Assembly (NCBI GenBank): GCA_016295455.1
Contig: JAEDLE010000009.1
Span: 1-49,966, forward strand
From: Bacteroidales bacterium
Lineage (GTDB): Bacteria; Bacteroidota; Bacteroidia; Bacteroidales; UBA932
Reading direction: 5' to 3'
DNA: 49,966 bases
Under the pieces are notes generated by a model, which was not told where the DNA came from, did no database searches, and worked only from the letters and a program-made list of their open reading frames with translations. Positions 34,469 to 43,305 of this stretch are shown here, one piece after another. Within the stretch, counting starts at the first letter, position 1. Every line of letters begins with the position of its first letter. A program made the position numbers and the translations under genes.

Positions 34469-35941
34469 TCATTCGAAGTTCACGTTTCCTTCCTCATCGA
34501 GGAAATCCCTGCCCAGAGTCTTTTCCAGATTGGACTTGGCGACAAGGAACTCATAAACAGCCTGTGAGCTGGCAAGTTCCGCCTGGGTAAGAGTAAGCTG
34601 GGCATCGTTGAGCTCGGTCACCGTGCTCTTTCCCACGCTGTAGGACTTGGCCGATATGTCATATGCCTTGCGGGCAAGGTCAACCGACTCGAGGGATGCG
34701 GCATAGCTCTTCATGCTGGTCTCCATCGTGGTGATGTTCTGGCGTATGGCTATCTGGAGCTGCTTCTCGGTGTTCGCCTTCTGGAGGTTGAGCTGGTCAA
34801 GCTGCACCTGCGCCTGGCGTGTCTGGTTGTGACGCTTTCCGCCGGCGAAGATCGGAATGTTCAGGGAGAGTCCGACGTATGAGTACGGAGTCCACTTGAA
34901 CTCGGAGAACTTGAAATCATTGGTCATCGCGTTCATACTGTAAGCGAAGCCCAGGGAGAGAGACGGGAGCGAGGCATATTTCTGAAGCTGCACGGTCTTG
35001 GCAAGCTGGTTGGCCTGGATCTCGAGCTGCCTGAGCGAAGTATTGCCCGAAAGATCCGCAACCCCTCCTTCTACCACGTCACGAAGCATCGTGCCGGCAT
35101 AGTCTTCCAGACTTCCGGCCACGTCAATGTCCATCTCCAGGTCCACGCCCATGACGGCCTTGAGCTGCCAGAGCGCAAGAACCACCTGGCTTTCTGAATT
35201 GTATACGTCAGGAATGGCCCGCGCGACATTGGACTTGGCCTGGATATACTCCAGTTCCGACGCCTTTGCGACCTTGTACCTCTTCTCGATCACTCCGAAG
35301 TTGTCCACCGCATTCTCATACACGGACTTGTACACTTCGAAAGCCTGCTTTGCCAGAAGCACGGAGTAATAGGCCTGCTTTACCTGGGTCACCATATCCA
35401 GACGGGAAGAACGCGCCTGTTCGACGGCGAGTTCCACCGCATCGGCGGATATGGATATGCTTTTCCAGAGCGAGGCATTGACCAGAGGCATGGATGCGGA
35501 CAAGCCTGCGTTGAAGGTGTTCCAACGGCCCACCTCGATTCCGCCTCCTGACGTGAGGGCTCCGGTGTCAGGGGTTTCTTCAGAAGGCTGTTCCCCCTCC
35601 GAAGCGTCTGAGCCCATTCCGCCCATGGCGCCCATGTCGAAGTCCATGTACATCACCTGTTTCTTTATCGTTCTCTGGAAGGAACCGCTTGCATCAACCT
35701 GCGGAAAGAGTGCGGCATAGGTGCCCTTCCTGGCATATTCGGTGCGGAGAATTTCCTTGTCCGCGACTTTGACCGCTATGTTCTCGCTGAGGGCTATCCT
35801 CAGGGCGTCCTCCAGCGTGAGGACAGTTGTCTGGCTGCTGTCAGGGCGTTCTGCCTCAGGTTCGGCATACTGGGCCCGGGCCACTGCTGACGGCACAATC
35901 AACATCATCGCCGTCATCATTACCTGCAAAATCCTTTTCAT
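34469..35941 (-). CDS. TolC-family outer-membrane efflux protein
   Basis: A 490-residue outer-membrane channel with a signal peptide (to VARAQ), two related halves of long helices and beta strands, and the family start VLTLEDALRIALSENIAVKVA. A Met/Gly-rich insert with acidic residues (about 105-130, MGAMGGMGSDASEGEQPSEE) is a possible extracellular loop. It pairs with the adaptor and pump genes in the same operon and begins 21 bases after the tetR stop. Confidence 0.93.
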   Translation of the reverse strand: MKRILQVMMTAMMLIVPSAVARAQYAEPEAERPDSSQTTVLTLEDALRIALSENIAVKVADKEILRTEYARKGTYAALFPQVDASGSFQRTIKKQVMYMDFDMGAMGGMGSDASEGEQPSEETPDTGALTSGGGIEVGRWNTFNAGLSASMPLVNASLWKSISISADAVELAVEQARSSRLDMVTQVKQAYYSVLLAKQAFEVYKSVYENAVDNFGVIEKRYKVAKASELEYIQAKSNVARAIPDVYNSESQVVLALWQLKAVMGVDLEMDIDVAGSLEDYAGTMLRDVVEGGVADLSGNTSLRQLEIQANQLAKTVQLQKYASLPSLSLGFAYSMNAMTNDFKFSEFKWTPYSYVGLSLNIPIFAGGKRHNQTRQAQVQLDQLNLQKANTEKQLQIAIRQNITTMETSMKSYAASLESVDLARKAYDISAKSYSVGKSTVTELNDAQLTLTQAELASSQAVYEFLVAKSNLEKTLGRDFLDEEGNVNFE

Positions 35942-35962
35942 CTGAAATCAATATATCTTTAT

Positions 35963-36601
35963 TTACTTGTTGTCAATCTGTTTTCTCCCGCCCTGTGCCA
36001 TCTCCATAAGAGCCCTGCACCGGAGACGGCCGTCCTCGGTAAGGAATGTGCTCATAATCACTTCCATAAAGTTGTTTACCATTGATTTTGCAGAGCGTCT
36101 GTGCCCCAGGACCGTGGTATCCCCCCTGAGATACGACAAGATGCCCCGCTTGAGCAGGAACATCTGCAAGACGCAGAGCTCATAGTCGATGTCCTTCCTG
36201 TACAGGCCTTCGGCCACGCCCCGGTCGAACAGTTCCCTGAACTCACCCTTGAAGATTTTCATTTTCTTTTCGGCGTGCCTGCGGAAAACTTCCGGATACC
36301 ATTTCACTATATCCTCGCGTATGCGCCTGTCCGGGTCCGAGAAACCCCTGCGGTAAACGTCCAACATCTCGACGGTCATACCGACCAAGTCCTTGCCCTG
36401 TAACCTTTTGCGGAAGGCCTCGTGATAAAGGGCGACATCCGCGTCGACTATGCTTCCGACAAGAGCTTCCTTGCTTTCGTAATATATGTAGAATGTCTTC
36501 TTGGACATACCCAGTTCGTGGCATATCTCATCGATGTTCACATCCCGAAGACCTCTTTTCCTGAACAGCTCCCTGGCTGTCTTCATTATCCTTTCTTTCA
36601 T
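35963..36601 (-). CDS. TetR/AcrR-family transcriptional regulator
   Basis: A 212-residue repressor-type protein. The N-terminal helix-turn-helix is clear: MKTARELFRKRGLRDVNIDE then ICHELGMSKKTFYIYYESKE (residues about 6-46), followed by a helical ligand-binding and dimerisation domain. As the first gene of the tetR-tolC-hlyD-acrB-PG0541 operon it probably represses its own operon and responds to a pump substrate. ATG at 36601 is chosen over a GTG at 36655 because it matches the usual family start; the GTG lies inside the palindromic candidate operator. Confidence 0.9.
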   Translation of the reverse strand: MKERIMKTARELFRKRGLRDVNIDEICHELGMSKKTFYIYYESKEALVGSIVDADVALYHEAFRKRLQGKDLVGMTVEMLDVYRRGFSDPDRRIREDIVKWYPEVFRRHAEKKMKIFKGEFRELFDRGVAEGLYRKDIDYELCVLQMFLLKRGILSYLRGDTTVLGHRRSAKSMVNNFMEVIMSTFLTEDGRLRCRALMEMAQGGRKQIDNK

Positions 36602-36618
36602 TTCATCTGCAAATCCGG

Positions 36619-36630
36619 GCGTATATACGC
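36619..36630. promoter_or_regulatory. 12-bp palindrome upstream of tetR
   Basis: GCGTATATACGC is a perfect palindrome 18 bases before the tetR ATG. It may be a second operator or lie near the transcription start; an imperfect promoter core (TATAGTTTG on the minus strand) is next to it. Confidence 0.4.
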
Positions 36631-36649
36631 AAACTATATGCCATAAAAA

Positions 36650-36671
36650 TTGCACAACATATGTTATGCAA
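36650..36671. promoter_or_regulatory. Candidate TetR operator
   Basis: Half-sites TTGCACAACAT and ATGTTATGCAA form a 22-bp palindrome with only one mismatched pair, about 50 bases before the tetR ATG. Size and placement are typical for autoregulatory TetR operators. Confidence 0.55.
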
Positions 36672-36850
36672 CAATTGTATCAAATTACCCAACGGCAATT
36701 TTATCGTTATAATCCGCTCTATTCAAGTATGTTACAGGTGAAAACCAGGAAACTGGAAAATTTTTCAAGTTCCTTGGAATGTGACAGAAAGGCTGTCAAT
36801 TGTGTCATATTCCTGCCATGAAAATGGCAGGTATGCAAGAATTCCGGCCC
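36672..36850. other. Gene-free stretch between lgt and tetR with dyad repeats
   Basis: No coding region. It contains TGACAG (36782-36787) / CTGTCA (36793-36798), a TGTCA repeat shortly after, and a perfect 8-bp hairpin CCTGCCAT-GAAA-ATGGCAGG (36812-36831). Around 36748-36773 there is an imperfect palindrome (GGAAACTGGAAAA / TTTTTCAAGTTCC). No T run marks a terminator for lgt. The dyads suggest regulator-binding sites for the efflux operon. Confidence 0.45.
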
Positions 36851-37732
36851 CTACCCGAGCCTGCCGGCAGCGCTTGAGGCCGCGGATGAGGGGACTTTCC
36901 TGACAAAGGCATATGCCAGGAAGCCTATGCCCAGCAGGATGAAAGGTATGCTGAGTATCTGTCCCATGTTCAGGGCCATACCGGCCTCGAACGCGACCTG
37001 GTCGTTCTTGATGAATTCGATGATGAAACGCATTCCGAAGCATCCTATCAGGAAAGAGCCGATGTAGAAGCCCCTGAAGGTCCTGTTCATCCTGAACTTG
37101 TATATGAGTATGAGTATGATGCCGAGCACCAGGTAGCTGAGGGCTTCGTACAGCTGGGTCGGATGATGCGGCAGCCTGTCGGGATCGGCAGGATCGGCAG
37201 GATTGATGTTGCGCTCGAATATGAAGCCCCACGGTAGGTCGGTGACGGCTCCGTATATCTCCGAGTTGAAGAGGTTTCCGAGCCTGATGAGACAGCCTGC
37301 GAAAGCTACTGCCATTGCGAGGTGGTCCATCAGCCAAACGAAATCGAAACCGTTAGTACGGCCGTACTTGCGCGCAAACCATATCATGGCTATGATCAGG
37401 GCAATTGCACCTCCATGACTTGCAAGTCCTCCCTTCCAGGGCATGAATATCTCCAGGAAGCCGGACCAGCTGCCGAGATAATAGTCAGGCTGGTAGAAGA
37501 GGCAGTGTCCGAGCCTTGCGCCTATGATGGTGGCTATCAGCAGTGTATAGAGGAGCGGATCGAGGAGGCTCTGCTTGACTTTCTCGCGGCGGAAGAACCA
37601 GGAGAAGATGTAGTAACCGAGTATAAACCCTGAAACAAAGAGCAGGGAGTACCACCTTATCGACAGGTTGCCTATTTGGAACAGCACGGGATTCACGTTC
37701 CAGTGGACTGCAAGCAGATTCATCATATGCAT
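36851..37732 (-). CDS. lgt: Prolipoprotein diacylglyceryl transferase
   Basis: Attaches diacylglycerol from phosphatidylglycerol to the lipobox cysteine of lipoproteins, the first step of lipoprotein maturation; several lipoproteins of this window are likely substrates. The 293-residue protein has seven predicted spans, with RWYSLLF, IGARLGHCLFY, GGLASHGG and the signature IRLGNLFNSEIYG. A clustered start (ATG 37732, 37726 or 37723) cannot be resolved; the promoter core at 37743-37750 would give a very short leader for the first. Confidence 0.95.
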   Translation of the reverse strand: MHMMNLLAVHWNVNPVLFQIGNLSIRWYSLLFVSGFILGYYIFSWFFRREKVKQSLLDPLLYTLLIATIIGARLGHCLFYQPDYYLGSWSGFLEIFMPWKGGLASHGGAIALIIAMIWFARKYGRTNGFDFVWLMDHLAMAVAFAGCLIRLGNLFNSEIYGAVTDLPWGFIFERNINPADPADPDRLPHHPTQLYEALSYLVLGIILILIYKFRMNRTFRGFYIGSFLIGCFGMRFIIEFIKNDQVAFEAGMALNMGQILSIPFILLGIGFLAYAFVRKVPSSAASSAAGRLG

Positions 37733-37742
37733 GGAATTTGTG

Positions 37743-37750
37743 CGAAGGTA
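37743..37750 (-). promoter_or_regulatory. Possible promoter core for lgt
   Basis: The minus strand reads TACCTTCG, a variant of TAnnTTTG, 10 bases before the first possible lgt ATG. Confidence 0.4.
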
Positions 37751-37752
37751 CG

Positions 37753-37796
37753 AAAAAAGAGAGTGACCCGGAAGTGTTTTGTCCGCGGGTCACTCT
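37753..37796 (-). terminator. pgk terminator
   Basis: On the minus strand AGAGTGACCCG pairs with CGGGTCACTCT (11 bp, 37760-37770 with 37786-37796) and is followed by TTTTTTCG. It lies 20 bases after the pgk stop. Confidence 0.75.
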
Positions 37797-37816
37797 GTTT
37801 TGTGTATTCAGTTGTA

Positions 37817-39085
37817 TCAGCCCTTGATTGCAGCTATACCTGGGAGCACCTTGCCCTCGATTGCCTCGAGAAGTGCGCCGCCGCCGGTAGAGATGTAGCT
37901 GACCTTGTCGGCAAGGCCGAACTTGTTCACGCAGGATACTGAGTCACCGCCGCCGATGAGGGAGAATGCGCCTTCTGCTGTTGCCTCAGCGATAGCCTCA
38001 CCTATGGCACGTGAACCTGCGGTGAAATCCTCGCACTCGAATACGCCTGCAGGACCGTTCCAGAGTATGGTCTTTGCTCCCTTGAGCGCTGCGGCGAAGG
38101 CCTTGCGGCTTTCAGGACCGGCATCCACGCCCTCGAGTCCTTCAGGGATTGCGTTTGCAGGAACGACCTCTACCCTTGCGCCCGGCTTGAGGGACATGGT
38201 GGAGAAGTCGAGACCGTCGGTGGCAACGCAGTCGGTGCTGAGCACGAGCTCCACGCCGTTCTTCTTGGCGAGTTCCTCGACGCCAAGAGCGACATCAAGC
38301 TTGTCGAGCTCGCAGATTGAGGTTCCTATCTCGCCGCCGTGAGCCTTCGCGAAGGTGTAGGTCATGCCTCCGCAGAGGATGAGCTTGTCCACCTTTCCGA
38401 GAAGGTTCTCAATGATGCCTATCTTGGAAGACACCTTGGAGCCGCCCATAACAGCGACGAAAGGACGCTGGATGTTATTGAGGACTGCGTCCACTGCTGC
38501 GACTTCCTTCTCCATAAGGAGACCGAGCATCTTGTTCTCAGGAGCGAAATAGTCCGCGATGACGGCGGTTGACGCGTGCTTGCGGTGTGCTGTGCCGAAT
38601 GCATCCATCACATAGCAGTCGGCGTATGAAGCGAGCTTCTTCGCAAACTCCTTCTGTGCGGCCTTCATTGCCTTCTTGGCCTCCTCGTAAGCAGGATCTT
38701 CCTTGTCTATGCCGACAGGCTTGCCCTCTTCTTCAGGATAGTAGCGGAGGTTCTCGAGCAGCAGTGCCTCGCCCGGCTTGAGGGCTGCGGCAGCCTCTGA
38801 GGCATCAGCGCAGTCAGGGGCGAACTTGACAGGAACTCCGATAGCGGCGCTCACGGCGTCAACAATCTGTCCGAGGCTGAGCTCAGGCTTCTTCTTGCCC
38901 TTCGGCTTGCCCATATGGCTCATGATGATGAGTGAACCGCCTTTCTCGAGGATAAGCTTGAGAGTAGGCACTGCACCTCTGATACGGGTGTCGTCGGTGA
39001 TCTTGCCGTCTACGATAGGGACGTTGAAATCGACTCTTACGATGGCCTTCTTGCCAGCGAAGTCATAGTTTGCGATGTTTTGCAT
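37817..39085 (-). CDS. pgk: Phosphoglycerate kinase
   Basis: Glycolytic enzyme that transfers phosphate from 1,3-bisphosphoglycerate to ADP. The 422-residue protein starts with the family signature KAIVRVDFNVPIVDG and has SHMGKPKG, GGSKVSSKIGIIENLL, the NGPAGVFE loop and a C-terminal IGGGDSV...STGGGALLE. Cofactor and substrate residues look intact. It has its own promoter and terminator, so it is probably monocistronic; the next gene in the pathway, gpmI, is 33 kb away in the window. Confidence 0.97.
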   Translation of the reverse strand: MQNIANYDFAGKKAIVRVDFNVPIVDGKITDDTRIRGAVPTLKLILEKGGSLIIMSHMGKPKGKKKPELSLGQIVDAVSAAIGVPVKFAPDCADASEAAAALKPGEALLLENLRYYPEEEGKPVGIDKEDPAYEEAKKAMKAAQKEFAKKLASYADCYVMDAFGTAHRKHASTAVIADYFAPENKMLGLLMEKEVAAVDAVLNNIQRPFVAVMGGSKVSSKIGIIENLLGKVDKLILCGGMTYTFAKAHGGEIGTSICELDKLDVALGVEELAKKNGVELVLSTDCVATDGLDFSTMSLKPGARVEVVPANAIPEGLEGVDAGPESRKAFAAALKGAKTILWNGPAGVFECEDFTAGSRAIGEAIAEATAEGAFSLIGGGDSVSCVNKFGLADKVSYISTGGGALLEAIEGKVLPGIAAIKG

Positions 39086-39115
39086 ATATGTCTTGGTTTA
39101 TTGTTTTCAAGTTTC

Positions 39116-39123
39116 CAAATATA
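39116..39123 (-). promoter_or_regulatory. Promoter core for pgk
   Basis: The minus strand reads TATATTTG (TAnnTTTG), 30 bases before the pgk ATG and back to back with the promoter at 39147-39154. Confidence 0.6.
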
Positions 39124-39146
39124 GCGATTATTAGTCAATATGTTGT

Positions 39147-39154
39147 TATCTTTG
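39147..39154 (+). promoter_or_regulatory. Promoter core for the rRNA methyltransferase gene
   Basis: TATCTTTG (TAnnTTTG), 21 bases before the ATG at 39176. Confidence 0.6.
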
Positions 39155-39175
39155 CGGACATAAATCGTATCAAGG

Positions 39176-40102
39176 ATGAAAGCGGAATACCCTGAAGGAT
39201 GGAAGGACTATGAGCTCGTCGACTGCGGCGGCTTCGAGAAACTCGAGAGATATGGCAGCTATTACCTTGCCCGCCCCGAGCCGAAAGCCGTCTGGGACAA
39301 AACTCTCGGGGAGGAGGAATGGAAGAAACTGACCCACACGCGTTTCTCCCCCGGCGCAGGCTTCGGCAAGGCGGGAAAGGAGGACAGCGGAACCTGGGAG
39401 AGGCTCCGCCGTATGGATGACCAGTGGTACATACGCTATGACGGAAAGGGACCTTCCTTCAGGCTCAGGCTTGGCCTGACCTCTTTCAAGCACGTCGGGG
39501 TGTTCCCCGAGCAGGCTTCGAACTGGGAGTACATATATGCCAGGACCAAGGCTCTTGCGGACAAGGCCAAGGCCGAAGGCAAACCTGCGCCCAAAGTGCT
39601 GAACCTGTTCGCATATACAGGGGCGGCCTCCCTGGCTGCCAAGGCCGCGGGAGCCGATGTCACCCACCTGGATTCGGTGAGGCAGGTGGTCACCTGGGCG
39701 AGGGGAAACATGGAGGGCAGCGGCATGGACGGCATACGCTGGGTCATCGAGGATGCGCTCAAGTTCGCACGCAGGGAGGCCAGACGCGGCAACCGCTACC
39801 AGGGCATCATCCTTGATCCTCCCGCATACGGCCACGGACCGGACGGGGAGAAATGGAAGCTCGACGAGTGCCTGTTCGAGATGCTGGGCTGTGTCGCGTC
39901 GATACTTGCTCCAGAGGACAGTTTCATGGTGCTGAACCTCTATTCGAACGGTTTTTCCGCCATGTTGGGAGAGACCGTGGTCAGGGAGGCGTTCAAGATA
40001 AAAGCGGGCTCCCGTGCCGTCATAGACAGCGGAGAGCTCGCTCTTCAGGACCGCTCCGGCAAAGTATTGCCTCTGAGCATATTCGTTAGACTTAGCCGCT
40101 AG
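39176..40102 (+). CDS. Class I SAM-dependent rRNA methyltransferase (RlmI/RlmK-like)
   Basis: A 308-residue methyltransferase. After an N-terminal beta region (WYIRYDGKGPSFRLRLGLT, with GVFPEQASNW) the Rossmann core has motif I KVLNLFAYTGAASLAAKAAG, motif II VTHLDSVRQVV and motif IV ILDPPAYGHG, followed by the SNGFSAML segment. This is the pattern of RlmI/RlmK-type 23S rRNA cytosine or guanine methyltransferases. The PUA domain of E. coli RlmI is not evident, so the exact target base is unknown. It stands alone, converging on the DUF2723 gene four bases away. Confidence 0.82.
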   Translation: MKAEYPEGWKDYELVDCGGFEKLERYGSYYLARPEPKAVWDKTLGEEEWKKLTHTRFSPGAGFGKAGKEDSGTWERLRRMDDQWYIRYDGKGPSFRLRLGLTSFKHVGVFPEQASNWEYIYARTKALADKAKAEGKPAPKVLNLFAYTGAASLAAKAAGADVTHLDSVRQVVTWARGNMEGSGMDGIRWVIEDALKFARREARRGNRYQGIILDPPAYGHGPDGEKWKLDECLFEMLGCVASILAPEDSFMVLNLYSNGFSAMLGETVVREAFKIKAGSRAVIDSGELALQDRSGKVLPLSIFVRLSR

Positions 40103-40106
40103 GGCA

Positions 40107-43100
40107 TCAACCCTGTGCGGTATCCGTCATTTCTTCAGCAGCCTCGCCGTCAGGGAGATTCTCTCCGCTGACGGCGTTTATCATTGTTGCCAGACTCCTG
40201 ACCAGCGCCTCCGAGAGGTCGGAGTCCCCGTTCTCATCCAGCACATCGGCCAGATAGTACAGGCAGTTCGCGCACTGGTTGAATTCGTTCTTGGCATAGC
40301 CGTAGTATCCCAGGAAGAAGTTGGTGGAGGTGAGCAGCTCGACCGAGTAGCGCTCGGCCAGATCCCTCGCCTTTTCAGGCTCTCCAAGGGCGTAATAGGT
40401 CTCGATCATCGATATCACGAAGACATCATTCTGATAGAATCCTATGCATATGCTTTCGAGAGGGAAATTCTCCTGAGGCACGCATTCCTGGCACTTGTCG
40501 AGCATGGCCACGGCTTCGTCGCGGCGGCCGGCCGCCATCAGCTCGGTCGCTGCATTGAGGAAGAGTTCCCTCTGCGGAACGACCCCGAGGAAGGTGTAGA
40601 GGTTCTGGTAATCCACGAAATAATCCTTCCTGCTGAGAGCTTCCCAGCGGAACACGTTCTCCATATTGTTCACGAGCCTGTCGAGCTCAACCTTGCCAAG
40701 GCCTTCCGAAGTGCTGATGCTGTTGCGCAAAGGCACGAACTTGCAGGTGAAGCCATCGTACATCAGGTAGGACTTGATGCCTATGTTCAGGTCTCCGCCC
40801 TGGCTGAGCAGGTGCAGCGGACGGTCCCACTGATAACCGTCGAGCAGGTCGAGCATGAAGAGTTCCGCCTTGGTCAGGAAGTTCTTGTCGGCAGGAATCT
40901 CGAGCACTATCGACTCCGGGATTTCGTCGGCATATTCAGGAGAGAGTATGCCGCTTCGGAGTACGTTCTCCCTGTTGACCGGTATGCTGAATTTCTTTGA
41001 GACTATGTAGTCGACCTTGCTGCCGTCCTCGAGGGTGACCTTGGCGTCCGGATGCTTGAAGACTGCCATCACGTCGGACAGAGGGATGACCTGATTCCTG
41101 GTGTCGACGATGCGGACGTAGTCGTTGGTGCCGTTGAGGTACTGCAGGTCGGAGACGCTGATCGGCAGCGGCGCGGACTCGTTGATGGCGTAACGCATCT
41201 GGTGTATGTACCAGTCGGTACCCAGGAGCGAGGTGTTGACTATCCTCACGTCTGTCCTGATGTCCTCCACCTCCTGGGCATACCAGAGAGGGAAGGTGTC
41301 GTTGTCGCCGTGGGTGACGAGGATTCCGTTCTCCCCTACCGCAGAGAGATAGTTCCAGGCCATCTCCACAGCGGTTTTCCTGTTGCTGCGGTCGTGGTCG
41401 TCCCAGTTCTGCTGCGCCATCAGCGCCGGCACCCCGAGGCAGAGGGCCACGGTGCAGGCGGCGGCGGTCTTCCCGGCCTTACCGCGCGAAACGGACGAGA
41501 GCCACTCGCATATGCCGGCGACAGCAAGGCCTATCCAAATCGAGAAGGCGTAGAACGAACCGGCATATGCATAATCCCTCTCCCTGACCTGATACGGAGG
41601 CTGGTTGAGGTATATGACTATGGCGATTCCGGTGAGGAAGAAGAGCAGGAAGGTCACCCAGGTGCCCCTCTTGTCCTTTCCGAACTGGTAGAAGAGCCCA
41701 ATCAGGCCCAGGAGCAGAGGCAGGAAGTAATAGTGATTCTTGCCTTTGTTCTCGCGGAGTATGGCAGGGGCATCCCTCTGGTCCCCGAGCCTGAACTCGT
41801 CTATGGGCCTGATGCCGCTCTCCCAGTTACCGTAGAATATCTCGCCTGGGGACGGGCTGTGTATGTCGTTCTGTCTTCCGACGAAGTTCCACATGAAGTA
41901 TCTCCAGTACATCCAGTTCATCTGGAAGTCGAAGAAGAACCTGAGGTTCGCCCCGAAAGTCGGCTTCTTGTACTGAGAGCCCGGGACATTGTGTCCCTTT
42001 CCGTCCATATATGACTGATAGAAGCGTATATAGCTGTCGCTGGCCGAAGACCACATCCTCGGGAAGAGCATCTTGCCTTCCGGAGTGTATTTCGCGTCAA
42101 CCGGTCCTGTCACCTTCTTGTACTTGCCGTCGACCAGGGTCCAGTAGTCCACGGTATAAAGCTCGTCATAAGGCGCACCGAAGTATTCTCCATATACCAG
42201 AGGGGCGGAGCCGTACTGCTCGCGGGAAAGGTATCTCACGAGGGAGAAGGCATTGTCCGGCTGGTTCTCGTTGGTCGGAGGCATCACGCTGGAGCGTATG
42301 ATGACTATGCTGAAGAGCGAGAAGCCTATGAGTATGGTTGTGAGGCAGAGGCTCACGGTGGTAAGCAAGATGCGACCCTTGCCGTAGAAGAGCCGGGTGA
42401 GGGCGAAGCCCAGGGCTATGAGCGCGATGATGAAGAATGCCGCTCCGGAATTGACCGGAAGTCCGAGAGTGTTCACGAAGAAAAGATCGGTGTAGGCGGC
42501 CATCTTCGGGAGATACGGGATGAGGATGAACACCAGCAGGCCGAGTATCACCACTGAAAGGAGCATGATCTTGACGCACTCCGGGAGGCTGTACCCCTTT
42601 TCCTCCCGCTTCCTGTAGTAGAACAGGAACACCAGGGCAGGAACGGCCAGCAGGTTCAGCAGGTGCACGCCTATGGAAAGACCCATCAGGAAGGATATCA
42701 GCACTATCCACCTGTTCGCATATGGCTCGTCGGCCTCTTCGTACCAACGGGTCATCGCCCAGAATACGAGGGCAGTGAACAGCGAGGACATCGCATACAC
42801 CTCACCCTCCACGGCGGAGAACCAGAAGGTGTCGGAGAAACAATATGCAAGAGCTCCGACCGCTCCGCTTCCGAAAATGGCTATGGCGGATGCGGTGCTC
42901 CACCTGCCGTCCTCCCCCTTGGCCACCAGCCTCTTGGCGAAGAAGACTATGGTCAGGTACAGAAGGAATATGGTGAAGGCGGAACAGAGCGCGCTCATCA
43001 CGTTCACGGCGACGGCCGCATGTGAGGCGTCGGTGAACATGGTGAAGAATCTGGCGATCAGCTGGAATACCGGGTTTCCCGGCGGATGGCCCACCTCGAG

Positions 43101-43241
43101 CTTGTATGAGGAGGCTATGAACTCCCCGCAGTCCCAGAATGAGGCGCTGGGTTCTATGGTGGAGAGATAGGTGAACGACGCCACGGCCAGCACGAGCAGG
43201 GCGACGACGTTGTTCCACAGTTTGAATTTCTTTTTATCCAT
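40107..43241 (-). CDS. DUF2723 (TMEM260-like, GT117-type) membrane protein
   Basis: A 1044-residue polytopic membrane protein. The N-terminal DUF2723 domain has the conserved loop after the first span, SASFWDCGEFIASSYKLEVG then HPPGNPVF, and about a dozen predicted spans to residue 560; the rest is soluble, ending in TPR-like helices (about 880-1020) and an acidic tail. Human TMEM260, which has the same domain, is a protein O-mannosyltransferase, so a role in glycosylation of exported proteins is likely. ATG at 43241 is chosen because the 128-codon extension upstream is only the antisense of yciH and would cross the promoter at 43260-43267. Confidence 0.85.
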   Translation of the reverse strand: MDKKKFKLWNNVVALLVLAVASFTYLSTIEPSASFWDCGEFIASSYKLEVGHPPGNPVFQLIARFFTMFTDASHAAVAVNVMSALCSAFTIFLLYLTIVFFAKRLVAKGEDGRWSTASAIAIFGSGAVGALAYCFSDTFWFSAVEGEVYAMSSLFTALVFWAMTRWYEEADEPYANRWIVLISFLMGLSIGVHLLNLLAVPALVFLFYYRKREEKGYSLPECVKIMLLSVVILGLLVFILIPYLPKMAAYTDLFFVNTLGLPVNSGAAFFIIALIALGFALTRLFYGKGRILLTTVSLCLTTILIGFSLFSIVIIRSSVMPPTNENQPDNAFSLVRYLSREQYGSAPLVYGEYFGAPYDELYTVDYWTLVDGKYKKVTGPVDAKYTPEGKMLFPRMWSSASDSYIRFYQSYMDGKGHNVPGSQYKKPTFGANLRFFFDFQMNWMYWRYFMWNFVGRQNDIHSPSPGEIFYGNWESGIRPIDEFRLGDQRDAPAILRENKGKNHYYFLPLLLGLIGLFYQFGKDKRGTWVTFLLFFLTGIAIVIYLNQPPYQVRERDYAYAGSFYAFSIWIGLAVAGICEWLSSVSRGKAGKTAAACTVALCLGVPALMAQQNWDDHDRSNRKTAVEMAWNYLSAVGENGILVTHGDNDTFPLWYAQEVEDIRTDVRIVNTSLLGTDWYIHQMRYAINESAPLPISVSDLQYLNGTNDYVRIVDTRNQVIPLSDVMAVFKHPDAKVTLEDGSKVDYIVSKKFSIPVNRENVLRSGILSPEYADEIPESIVLEIPADKNFLTKAELFMLDLLDGYQWDRPLHLLSQGGDLNIGIKSYLMYDGFTCKFVPLRNSISTSEGLGKVELDRLVNNMENVFRWEALSRKDYFVDYQNLYTFLGVVPQRELFLNAATELMAAGRRDEAVAMLDKCQECVPQENFPLESICIGFYQNDVFVISMIETYYALGEPEKARDLAERYSVELLTSTNFFLGYYGYAKNEFNQCANCLYYLADVLDENGDSDLSEALVRSLATMINAVSGENLPDGEAAEEMTDTAQG

Positions 43242-43259
43242 TTTGTCTTGTGTGAACTG

Positions 43260-43267
43260 CAAAGATA
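43260..43267 (-). promoter_or_regulatory. Promoter core for the DUF2723 gene
   Basis: The minus strand reads TATCTTTG (TAnnTTTG), 18 bases before the ATG at 43241. Confidence 0.6.
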
Positions 43268-43279
43268 GACGGGAATGGT

Positions 43280-43287
43280 TATCTTTG
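43280..43287 (+). promoter_or_regulatory. Promoter core for yciH
   Basis: TATCTTTG (TAnnTTTG), 18 bases before the yciH ATG; back to back with the DUF2723 core 12 bases away. Confidence 0.6.
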
Positions 43288-43305
43288 CAAAAATCACGCA
43301 AGGAA

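Noticed and set aside
36782..36840. Possible sigma-54 promoter (TGGCAGGTATGC with upstream TGTCA dyads)
   Set aside because: The GG to GC spacing is about three bases too short and nothing on that strand follows except the antisense of lgt.
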